The notes below the pieces were generated by a model. The model was not told where the DNA came from. It made no database searches and was given only the letters and a program-made list of their open reading frames with translations. The translations under genes and the position numbers were made by a program. Source: Vulgatibacter sp035565615 (GTDB lineage: Bacteria; Myxococcota; Myxococcia; Myxococcales; Vulgatibacteraceae). Taken from it: a stretch of DNA of 64,000 nt. Positions 57,344 through 64,000 of the stretch are shown here, piece after piece. Numbering within the stretch: the first letter of the stretch is position 1; each line of letters begins with the position of its first letter. Location: the NCBI GenBank assembly GCA_035565615.1, contig DATMSB010000143.1, positions 1 through 64,000 of the forward strand, read 5' to 3'.

Positions 57344-57796
57344 TCAGCCGGGCAGCGCGGAGGCGTCGAAGCGGTGAGGGAGGAGCTCGTCCAGGGTGAA
57401 CCGGCGCTCCTCGTCCTCCGGGTTGGCGAGGAGCACCGGGAGACTTCCGTCCGCGAACTCGGCGAAGGTCTGGAGGCAGATGCCGCACGGGGGCGCCGGC
57501 GGGCTCGACGGGGTCACCACCACCGCCGCGAGGATCCGCCTCGCCCCCCTGGCGATCGCTTGCCCCACCGCGTTGCGCTCCGCGCAGAGGCAGGCGCCGT
57601 AGGAGCCGTTCTCCACGTTGCAGCCGGCGTAGACCCGGCCGTCGTCGCCGAGGACGGCGGCGCCCACCTGGTAGTTCGAGTAGGGCGCCCAGGCCCGCTG
57701 CCGGGCGGCGAGGGCCGCCACGAGGAGGCGGCGCAGCCTGGCGTCCCGGACGGGAGCGCGGGTCTGGGTGGGGGACGCTCGTCGCCTGGTCGCCAT
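57344..57796 (-). CDS. cdd: Cytidine deaminase
   Basis: From the ATG at 57796 the product is 150 residues; a TTG six codons upstream is an alternative and neither has a good ribosome binding site. Zinc-site motifs C-A-E-R-N-A and P-C-G-I-C-L-Q are intact, along with NVENGSYGACLCAE. It deaminates (deoxy)cytidine. The N-terminus (about 15 Arg/Thr-rich residues) is longer than usual. It follows punA on the same strand after 127 bases. Confidence 0.88.
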   Translation of the reverse strand: MATRRRASPTQTRAPVRDARLRRLLVAALAARQRAWAPYSNYQVGAAVLGDDGRVYAGCNVENGSYGACLCAERNAVGQAIARGARRILAAVVVTPSSPPAPPCGICLQTFAEFADGSLPVLLANPEDEERRFTLDELLPHRFDASALPG

Positions 57797-57923
57797 CGCC
57801 GCGAAGCATGGCAAGCGCCCTCGCCCTTCGCAACGAGGAACGCGCCCGGGCGGTCGATCGGCCCGAGGCGGCGGCCGCGGGGTGAGAGGCGTCGTCGGCG
57901 CCGGGGATGTCGCAGCGGAGGCG

Positions 57924-58784
57924 TCAGTGTGCCCCAGGCGCCGCGGAGGAGGCGGCGGCCGCGGGGAGGAAGGCCTCGAGCAGGGCCGCGAAGCGCTCCT
58001 GGGTCCGGGCCGCGGTGGCGGCGACCTCCGCGTGGGTGAGCGGCTGCGCCCCGAGGCCCGCCGCGAGGTTGGTGATGCACGAGATCCCGGCGACCGGCAC
58101 GCCCATGTGCCGCGCCGCGATCACCTCCGGCACCGTGCTCATCCCCACGGCGTCGGCGCCGAACGAGCGCAGCATCCGGATCTCCGCCGGCGTCTCGTAG
58201 CTCGGGCCCCGCACGCAGGCGTACACCCCGGTGTCGAGCTCCACGCCCGCGGAGCGCGCCGCCTCGTAGAGCGCCGCCGCCAGCCCGGGGTCGTAGGCCC
58301 GGGTCAGATCCGGGAAGCGCGGCCCCAGCCTCTCGTCGTTGGGTCCCACCAGCGGGTTGGTCCCGGAGAGGTCGAGGTGGTCCGTGATCCGCATCAGGCT
58401 GCCGGGGCGCAGCGAGGCCCGGATGCCGCCGGCGGCGTTGGTGGCCACGAGGGCCTTCGCCCCCCACCGGCAGAGCACCCGCGTCGGGAACGCCACCTGC
58501 CACGGCGCGTAGCCCTCGTAGGCGTGGATGCGCCCCTGCATCGCCGCCACCCGCACCCCGGCGAGCGTCCCCGCCACGAGGCGCCCCGCGTGGCCGGGCA
58601 CGCTGGACGCCGGAAAGCCCGGGAGCTCGGCGTAGGGGATCGACACCGGATCCGCGAAGCGATCCGCGAAGCCGCCGAGGCCCGAGCCCAGGATCACCGC
58701 CACCTGCGGATCGAAGCCGATGCGCCTGCGCACCTCGGCGACCGACGCCTCCACCCGCTCGAAGAGATCTCGGGGCGCGGTCAA
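57924..58784 (-). CDS. punA: Purine nucleoside phosphorylase
   Basis: The TTG at 58784 overlaps the upstream stop as TTGA and gives 286 residues. Motifs of trimeric PNP are intact: ILGSGLGG, VPGHAGR, MQGRIHAYEGYAPW, ATNAAGG and GVYACVRGPSYETPAEIRML, with the Glu and Asn of the base site present (V-P-E, I-T-N). It cleaves purine nucleosides with phosphate. Co-transcribed with the deo genes upstream. Confidence 0.92.
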   Translation of the reverse strand: MTAPRDLFERVEASVAEVRRRIGFDPQVAVILGSGLGGFADRFADPVSIPYAELPGFPASSVPGHAGRLVAGTLAGVRVAAMQGRIHAYEGYAPWQVAFPTRVLCRWGAKALVATNAAGGIRASLRPGSLMRITDHLDLSGTNPLVGPNDERLGPRFPDLTRAYDPGLAAALYEAARSAGVELDTGVYACVRGPSYETPAEIRMLRSFGADAVGMSTVPEVIAARHMGVPVAGISCITNLAAGLGAQPLTHAEVAATAARTQERFAALLEAFLPAAAASSAAPGAH

Positions 58785-59614
58785 GGGACCTCCGCCACCC
58801 GCGGCATCTGCCGGCGCAGGTCCGGCTTCTTGGCGCGGGCCGCCCGGCGGGCGGCGTCCGGATCGGGGAGCTTCTCGGGGGTGACGGTCTCCAGGGTCTC
58901 GGACTTGAACCGGACGCCGTCCCACCGCCAGCGCTTGAACTCGTAGAAGTGCCAGTCGTAGAGCTGCTCGTCTTCGCCGAGCCGGTAGGTCCAGACCACC
59001 AGCTCGTCGCCCTGGTACGGCGGCTCCCCCGGCTCGATCGAGAAGCCGCCCTGGCTGCGGAACTCCGCGATCTGGGGGACCATCGGCCGGAAGGCCTCGC
59101 CGTTCCACGCGTAGATTTCGACGACGAAGCGGCTGTCGCCCGCGCGGTTCGGCTCGGCGCCCACCAGGACCACCGCCTGCCCGAGGGGACGGACCTCCAT
59201 CACCTGCGCGCCCGCCACCCGCAGGCTCGGCTCCTGGAGGAGCTGGGCGAACCGCAGCTCGGGCGGCTTCTCGCCCGCGGCGGGCCGGAAGATGGCGAGG
59301 GAGACCCCCTTCGCGGCGCGCTGCGTGGGCTCGCCCACGGCGATCCACTCGGGCTTCCCGTCGCCGTCCAGGTCGCCGACGAGGGTCTGCACCAGCCGCT
59401 GGCCGACGGGGAGCCCCTTGCCCAGCGCGTCGTGCCAGCGCTCCGGGATGGGGCTCGGCTCGGTCGTGGTGATGGAGAGGCCGACGTCGGCGGCGGGGAT
59501 CGCCACCACCCGCGCCGGCTTCGGCCGCTCCTTCCTGGTCTTGGCGGGCGTGGCCGCCACCGCCGGCGCGCAGGCGAGGATCACGACGGCGCATGCCAGC
59601 TTCTGCCACTTCAT
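58781..59614 (-). CDS. Secreted protein of unknown function embedded in the nucleoside-salvage operon
   Basis: A 277-residue protein with a signal peptide (KWQKLACAVVILACAPAVAA). Near residues 81-90 it has GDLDGDGKPEWIAV, a calcium-binding FG-GAP/VCBS-like loop, and the rest looks like a partial propeller with W-rich strands (YDWHFYEFKRWRW) and a basic, Pro-rich tail. I do not recognise the family. Its start overlaps the deoA stop (ATGA) and its stop overlaps punA (TTGA), so it is translated as part of that operon despite being exported. Confidence 0.75.
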   Translation of the reverse strand: MKWQKLACAVVILACAPAVAATPAKTRKERPKPARVVAIPAADVGLSITTTEPSPIPERWHDALGKGLPVGQRLVQTLVGDLDGDGKPEWIAVGEPTQRAAKGVSLAIFRPAAGEKPPELRFAQLLQEPSLRVAGAQVMEVRPLGQAVVLVGAEPNRAGDSRFVVEIYAWNGEAFRPMVPQIAEFRSQGGFSIEPGEPPYQGDELVVWTYRLGEDEQLYDWHFYEFKRWRWDGVRFKSETLETVTPEKLPDPDAARRAARAKKPDLRRQMPRVAEVP

Positions 59615-60918
59615 CGGGACATCCTCTCCAGGATCAACGGGCGGCGAGGCGGCGCCTCGTCCGCGATCGTGAATGCTGCCGCCACCCTCTCCAGGGCGGC
59701 GCGGTCTCCCGGCCTGCCTCCAACGTGCGCCAGGCCGATCGATTCCCCGGCGTCGACCGGATCGCCCACCTTTTTGTGGAGGACGAAGCCCACCGCGGGA
59801 TCGATCGCGTCTTCCTTGCGGCTTCGTCCGGCGCCGAGGACCACCGCGGCGAGCCCCACCTCGTCCGCGCGGATCCCGCCCACGAACCCGGCCCTCGGGG
59901 CAGGGATCGGGACGATCCGCGGCGCCGCGGGGAGCGACGTCGGATCCTCGGCGACGCGGGGATCGCCGCCCTGGGCGGCCACCAGGCGGGCGAAGGCCTC
60001 GAGGCCCCGGCCCGACGCGATCGCGCTCCGGACCGCCGCCCGCCCCTCGTCCGCGTCGACGGTGGCGCCGGCCAGGACGAGCATCTCCGCGCCGAGCTCC
60101 ACCGTGAGCTCCTCCAGATCCGCGGGGCCCTCTCCCCGGAGGAGATCGATCGACTCCCGCACCTCGAGGGCGTTGCCCACGGTGGCGCCGAGCGGCTCGT
60201 CCATGCGGGTGACGAGCGCGGACATCCGCCGGCCCATGCGGGCGCCGATCTCGATCATGGTGCCGGCGAGGAGCCGAGCCGACTCCAGGTCCTTCATGAA
60301 GGCGCCGGCGCCCACCTTCACGTCGAGGACGAGCCCGTCGCAGCCCTCCGCGAGCTTCTTCGACATGATCGAGCTGGCGATGAGGGGGATGGACTCCACG
60401 GTCGCCGTGGCGTCGCGCAGTGCGTAGAGCTTCCGATCCGCCGGCGCGAGCCGCTCGGTCTGGCCGATGATCGCGCCGCCGAGCTCGCCGAGCTGACGGC
60501 GGAAGGCGGCGACGTCCAGGTCGGTGCGGAAGCCCGGGATCGACTCGAGCTTGTCCACGGTGCCGCCGGTGTGGCCGAGGCCGCGCCCGGCGATCATCGG
60601 CACGGGGACGCCGCAGGCGATCATCAGGGGGACGAGGGGGATCGACACCTTGTCGCCGACGCCGCCGGTGGAGTGCTTGTCGACCTTGATCCCGGGGACG
60701 TCGGAGAGGTCGAGGCGGTCGCCGCTCTCCAGCATGGCAGCCGTCCACGCGGCGAGCTCGCCGTCGTCCAGGCCGCGGAAGAAGATCGCCATGAGCAGCG
60801 CGGAGGCCTGGTAGTCCGGGATCTCACCCTTGGTGTACGAGCCGAGGAACCACTCGATCTCGGAGGGGGTGAGCCTCCCCCCGTCGCGCTTTCGCAGGAT
60901 GAGCTCGTACGCGCGCAT
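59611..60918 (-). CDS. deoA: Thymidine/pyrimidine nucleoside phosphorylase
   Basis: A 435-residue enzyme. KHSTGGVGDKVSIPLVP near residues 80-96 is the phosphate-binding signature, MIAGRGLGHTGGTVDKLESIPG the family motif, and SSIMSKKLAEG-x-x-x-L-V-L-D-V-K-x-G-x-G-A-F the pyrimidine site. It converts thymidine, deoxyuridine or uridine plus phosphate to base and sugar-1-phosphate. It lies 32 bases downstream of deoC. Confidence 0.94.
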   Translation of the reverse strand: MRAYELILRKRDGGRLTPSEIEWFLGSYTKGEIPDYQASALLMAIFFRGLDDGELAAWTAAMLESGDRLDLSDVPGIKVDKHSTGGVGDKVSIPLVPLMIACGVPVPMIAGRGLGHTGGTVDKLESIPGFRTDLDVAAFRRQLGELGGAIIGQTERLAPADRKLYALRDATATVESIPLIASSIMSKKLAEGCDGLVLDVKVGAGAFMKDLESARLLAGTMIEIGARMGRRMSALVTRMDEPLGATVGNALEVRESIDLLRGEGPADLEELTVELGAEMLVLAGATVDADEGRAAVRSAIASGRGLEAFARLVAAQGGDPRVAEDPTSLPAAPRIVPIPAPRAGFVGGIRADEVGLAAVVLGAGRSRKEDAIDPAVGFVLHKKVGDPVDAGESIGLAHVGGRPGDRAALERVAAAFTIADEAPPRRPLILERMSR

Positions 60919-60950
60919 CCGGATCGGTTACCACGCGTGAGGGCGCCGCT

Positions 60951-61601
60951 TCAACGAAGGTCGCCCCGGGCGATGGCGACCGAGGCCGACGCCCCGATCC
61001 GATCGGCCCCCGCCTCGACCATCGCCCTCGCGTCCGCCGCGGTCCGGATCCCGCCGGACGCCTTGACCCCGAGGCGATCCCCCACCGCCTCCCGCAAGAG
61101 CGCCACGTCCTCGACCGTGGCGCCGCCGGCGGCGAAGCCCGTGGAGGTCTTCACGAAGCGGGCGCCCGCCTCCTCCGCGATCGCGCAGGCCGCGAGGTTC
61201 TGCTCCCGATCGAGGAGGCAGGTCTCCAGGATCGCCTTCACCGGCAGGGGCCGCACCGCATGCACCACCTCGCGCAGGTCGGCGAGGACCGCCCCGCGAT
61301 CGCCCGCGAGGAGGAGGCCCACCGCGATCACCACGTCGATCTCCCGGGCCCCGTGCCGCGCGGCCCACTCCGCCTCGAAGGCCTTCGCCGCGGTGGAGGA
61401 GGCGCCCAGCGGAAAGCCCGCCACCGCCACCGGGAGGATCCCCGTACCGGCGAGGCGGGCCGCCACCCGCTCGACGTGGGACGAGTTGACGCAAACTCCC
61501 GCGAAGCCCCATTCGGTGGCCTCGTCGCAGAGGCGCTCCACGTCCGCCGGCCGGGCGTCGGCGCGGAGCAGCGTGTGTTCGATCCGGGAGGCGAGCTTCA
61601 T
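60951..61601 (-). CDS. deoC: Deoxyribose-phosphate aldolase
   Basis: A 216-residue TIM-barrel aldolase. The Schiff-base lysine lies in RFVKTSTGFA and the second conserved lysine in LGVKASGGIRT; the Asp of EIDVVIAVG is also present. It splits deoxyribose-5-phosphate to acetaldehyde and glyceraldehyde-3-phosphate. Its ATG overlaps the stop of the preceding zinc-ribbon gene (ATGA). Confidence 0.95.
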   Translation of the reverse strand: MKLASRIEHTLLRADARPADVERLCDEATEWGFAGVCVNSSHVERVAARLAGTGILPVAVAGFPLGASSTAAKAFEAEWAARHGAREIDVVIAVGLLLAGDRGAVLADLREVVHAVRPLPVKAILETCLLDREQNLAACAIAEEAGARFVKTSTGFAAGGATVEDVALLREAVGDRLGVKASGGIRTAADARAMVEAGADRIGASASVAIARGDLR

Positions 61602-61897
61602 CGGGGCACGTCCGAGAGCCGCTGCCACGCCGCCATCCCCTCGTGCCAGACGAAGGTGGTGGGGAGGACCCGACCCTCCTCGATCTCCCGCTGCAGGGCC
61701 TCGTCCGAGAGGGGGCCGCGCTGCTCGCCGGACACGAGCGCGAACCAGCGGCGCGGCGGCCTCGGGGGGGCAGGCGCCCCGTCCCGCAGCTCGATGGTGG
61801 CGGCGCAGGCGCGGCAGCGGACCCGGACGAGACGCCCGCGGACCTTCTCGTCGGCGAGGCGGTAGCGGGCGCCGCAGGATTCGCAGGTGAAGCGCAT
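61598..61897 (-). CDS. Small zinc-ribbon plus GYF-domain protein
   Basis: A 99-residue protein. The N-terminal MJ0042-type zinc ribbon uses C5, C8, C28 and C31 (MRFTCESCGARYRL ... VRCRACAATIEL). After a Pro-rich linker a GYF_2 (DUF4339) domain follows (WFALVSGEQRGPLSDEAL ... FVWHEGMAAWQRL). The same domain pair opens larger myxobacterial proteins, including the gliding-motor protein GltJ that binds MglA. Here it stands alone and overlaps deoC by ATGA as first gene of the nucleoside operon. Function unknown; GYF domains bind Pro-rich peptides. Confidence 0.8.
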   Translation of the reverse strand: MRFTCESCGARYRLADEKVRGRLVRVRCRACAATIELRDGAPAPPRPPRRWFALVSGEQRGPLSDEALQREIEEGRVLPTTFVWHEGMAAWQRLSDVPR

Positions 61898-61940
61898 AGC
61901 CGAGCAATCTACTCCATTCGGCGGGAGGGATCGGATGCTC

Positions 61941-61970
61941 TTGACTTGCTCCGGGGCCAAGCTCTAATTC
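61941..61970 (+). promoter_or_regulatory. Sigma-70 promoter of the FYDLN protein gene
   Basis: TTGACT (61941-61946) and TAATTC (61965-61970) with an 18-base spacer; start codon about 35 bases downstream with GAGGAAGG in between. It is in the divergent gap to the zinc-ribbon gene. Confidence 0.6.
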
Positions 61971-62005
61971 GCGGCCGTTCGTTCGCGAGCACCGAGGAAG
62001 GCCTG

Positions 62006-62302
62006 ATGAGTCCAGCGAAGGATCTGGGAAGCCGCCACGTCTGCTGGAAGTGCGGCTCCAAGTTCTACGACCTGAACAAGCCGAATCCGAGCTGCCCCAA
62101 GTGCGGCGCCGATCCTCGCGAGGATCCCGCCCTCAAGACGCCGCCTCCCAAGGCGGTGAAGGCGGCAGCCGCGCCGAAGCGCGCCTCCTCCAGCTCCGAC
62201 GAATACGAGCTGGACGACGAGCACGTCGACGACGCCGACGAGGGCGACGACGTCGACGACGAGCCGATCGACGAGCACGCCGAGGACGACGACCTCTACT
62301 GA
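62006..62302 (+). CDS. FYDLN acid domain protein
   Basis: A 98-residue protein of the FYDLN_acid family: N-terminal CxxC pairs (C-W-K-C and C-P-K-C) around the family name motif K-F-Y-D-L-N, a central Ala/Pro/Lys segment, and a C-terminal tail of almost only Asp/Glu with Val. The family is common in proteobacteria and myxobacteria and has no established function. ATG at 62006 with GAGGAAGG 5-6 bases upstream. Confidence 0.88.
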   Translation: MSPAKDLGSRHVCWKCGSKFYDLNKPNPSCPKCGADPREDPALKTPPPKAVKAAAAPKRASSSSDEYELDDEHVDDADEGDDVDDEPIDEHAEDDDLY

Positions 62303-62372
62303 GACCCCGCCGGGGATCGCGCCGGTCGGTCCCTCCGACGAGGCGTCGGCGATCGGATCCCCGACGCGATGT

Positions 62373-62413
62373 CTGCGATCGATCCCCGCCGGCGAGCCGC
62401 CTGCGATCGATCC
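62373..62413. repeat. 13-base direct repeat between convergent genes
   Basis: CTGCGATCGATCC occurs at 62373-62385 and 62401-62413 in the gap between the FYDLN gene and the TPR gene. A 6-bp stem CCTCCG-AC-CGGAGG follows at 62412-62425, just at the TPR gene stop, and might be a weak terminator. Confidence 0.5.
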
Positions 62414-62425
62414 TCCGACCGGAGG

Positions 62426-64000
62426 TCAGCGGAGGCGGCCGAGGAGCGCCCTCGCCTCGTCGGCGAAGTCGCCCTTGGGCGCCAGGCGCAGGTAGGTCTC
62501 GAGGGAGTCGATCGCCTGCCGGCGCTGCTCGCGGCTCCGGTGCGCGGCGGAGATCCGCCCGACCAGGAAGTGCGGGGGCGCGAAGCCCTCGGAGGCGGCG
62601 ATCGCGCGGGCGTACCGCTCGAAGGCCTGCTGCTCGTCCCGATTCGGCCGCTCATCGAAGACCCGGCCGAGCTCGGTGAGCGCGCTGGCCAACAGCGGCC
62701 CCGACGCGGTGAGGCCGAGCTCCTTGAGGGCGCGGTCGAGCTCCTCCTCCGCCTTGGCGAACTCCCGCTTCTCCCGCCAGATCGCGCCGAGCTTCACCCG
62801 GGCCTCGGGCATCCGGCCCCCCTGGGCCTCGATGGCGCGCTCGTAGGCGCGGCGCGCCTGATCGATGTCGGGGACCGCCCGGTGCGCGTCGCCCAGGAGC
62901 ACCCAGATGCGGCCGCTGTCGGGGAAGGTCTCGATGGCGGTCTTCAGCGCCTCCACCGCCTCCTTGGCGCCCCCGCTCCTGGCGAGGAGGGCCCGGGAGA
63001 GGTCGACGTAGAACGACGCCCGCTTGGGCTCGATGCGGATCGCCTCGCGGATGTCGGCTACCGCGCCGTCGACGTCGCCGCGACGCAGGAGGCGCCGCCC
63101 GCGCATCAGGCGGATGTCCGGGTTGCCGGGGTCGAGGGTGAAGGCCTCCTTCTCCAGCCGCTCGGCGTCGTCCGCCCTTTCGCGCGCGAAGAGGAGCTGT
63201 GCCCGCGCGAACTTGGAGAGGGCGAGCTGCCTCGCCGAGATGGCGCCCTCGGGGAGGTTCGAGACCTTGTCGATCTGCCGCTCGGCCTCCGCCAGGAGCT
63301 TGTCGCGATCGGCCTTGGGGCGGTCGACTTCGTTGGCGTCCAGCACCAACAACGCCTTGCCCAGGAGCGAGTCGGCGTGGTCGCCGTCGATCCGGAGCGC
63401 GGAGTCGTAGAAGGTCCAGGCGTCGGCGTCCATCCCCCGCCGCCGGTGGAGCTGCCCCAGCTCGGAGAGGACGCGGACGCTGTTGTGCTCGAGGGCCTGG
63501 GCCTGCTTGAGGGAGGCCGCCGCCTTCTCCAGATCCCCCGCCCACATCTGGATGGTGCCGAGGGTGGTGTAGAGGAGGCCCGATCGCTGCCCCGACTCGA
63601 GGACCTTGGTGATGGTCTCCTCGGCGGCCTTGGCATCGCCGTCGAAGAACTGGATGTACGCCTCCGCGGCGACGATGCGGCCATGGGACTGCCCCGCCGC
63701 CTTCGCCTTCGACAGGTGCTCCTTGGCCCGCCGCGCGAAGTCGTCCCCCTCTCCCTGCTCGCCCCAGCGCAGGGCGTCGATGTACGCGAGGTAGGCGTGG
63801 GCGACCCAGTTCTTCGAGTCGAGCGCGAGGATGCGATCGGCGGTGGCGGAGGCCGCCTTGTACGACGCGTAGGTGTCCTTGCGGAGATGGTCGTTGGTCT
63901 CGTCCAGCAGCCGGGAGATCTCGAGGGTCCGCGCCTCCGACCAGCGGGTGAAGCCGTACCAGCCGCCGAGGCCGAGGACCACGAGGATCGCGGTGGTCGC
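62426..64000 (-). CDS. Membrane-anchored TPR protein, truncated by the window end
   Basis: At least 525 residues; the frame is open through base 64000, so the N-terminus lies outside. A hydrophobic segment (TTAILVVLGLGGWYGF) at the visible start suggests a membrane anchor, with long TPR solenoid arrays after it (for example FYDSALRIDGDHADSLLGKALLVL, EAIRIEPKRASFYVDLSRALL). Similar anchored TPR proteins in myxobacteria often carry an N-terminal zinc ribbon or kinase domain before the helix; what precedes it here is not visible. Specific function unknown. Confidence 0.75.
   Translation of the reverse strand, partial: ATTAILVVLGLGGWYGFTRWSEARTLEISRLLDETNDHLRKDTYASYKAASATADRILALDSKNWVAHAYLAYIDALRWGEQGEGDDFARRAKEHLSKAKAAGQSHGRIVAAEAYIQFFDGDAKAAEETITKVLESGQRSGLLYTTLGTIQMWAGDLEKAAASLKQAQALEHNSVRVLSELGQLHRRRGMDADAWTFYDSALRIDGDHADSLLGKALLVLDANEVDRPKADRDKLLAEAERQIDKVSNLPEGAISARQLALSKFARAQLLFARERADDAERLEKEAFTLDPGNPDIRLMRGRRLLRRGDVDGAVADIREAIRIEPKRASFYVDLSRALLARSGGAKEAVEALKTAIETFPDSGRIWVLLGDAHRAVPDIDQARRAYERAIEAQGGRMPEARVKLGAIWREKREFAKAEEELDRALKELGLTASGPLLASALTELGRVFDERPNRDEQQAFERYARAIAASEGFAPPHFLVGRISAAHRSREQRRQAIDSLETYLRLAPKGDFADEARALLGRLR

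Overview
The window is high-GC DNA (about 70% by eye) with very dense coding, frequent ATGA/GTGA/TGATG gene overlaps and many GTG or TTG starts. Gene content points to a myxobacterium (Myxococcota). The evidence is a complete type IVa pilus (pil) cluster with myxobacterial-type content, including pilG/H/I-like genes and a second pilS2/pilR2 pair, and a downstream neighbourhood pilQ - small secreted protein - roadblock protein - efp - accB - accC - TPR protein that matches, as far as I remember it, the Myxococcus xanthus pilQ-to-sgmX region. The species cannot be fixed from this alone; a Cystobacterineae relative such as Vulgatibacter is only a guess. No rRNA, tRNA, insertion sequence, integrase or CRISPR array was seen.

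Layout. 1-5974: the 5' end of murI (minus), then a plus-strand Tol set (tolQ, tolR, TolA/TonB-like, tolB), a Ppx/GppA phosphatase and an MFS transporter. 5971-15891 (minus): the TPR protein (probable SgmX), tamB and an Omp85/TamA protein with about seven POTRA units, in one apparent operon. 16144-19209 (minus): accB-accC, efp and a roadblock/LC7 (MglB-like) gene. 19388-29136 (minus): a secreted protein, pilQ-P-O-N-M, pilR2-pilS2 and pilD. 29378-36799: four membrane proteins inserted in the pil cluster: three GT-C-type glycosyltransferase-like proteins and one LtaS/EptA-type phosphotransferase. 36799-40370: pilH (minus), then pilA behind a sigma-54 promoter and followed by a terminator, a pilG-like gene and pilI (plus). 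40515-48667 (plus): four minor pseudopilins, a giant PilY1-like tip protein with two cysteine-repeat arrays, and a TPR lipoprotein. 48813-56189 (minus): pilR, pilS, pilC, pilT and pilB. 56287-57273: ribF. 57344-61897 (minus): a nucleoside-salvage operon (cdd, punA, a secreted unknown, deoA, deoC) led by a small zinc-ribbon/GYF gene. 62006-64000: a FYDLN acid-domain protein (plus) and a truncated TPR protein (minus).

How it works together. PilB/PilT power extension and retraction, PilC and PilMNOP/PilQ form the envelope-spanning machine, PilD processes PilA and the minor pilins, and the minor pilins with PilY1 would prime the tip. PilSR (and PilS2R2) would act through the sigma-54 promoter of pilA. 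SgmX and the roadblock protein suggest polar control through an MglA-type GTPase. The membrane glycosyl/phospho-transferase island between pilD and pilH could modify pilin or surface glycans. The features most worth follow-up are the PilY1 protein, whose von Willebrand A domain is split by about 550 residues of cysteine-rich sequence with one acidic and one basic repeat array, and the transferase island.
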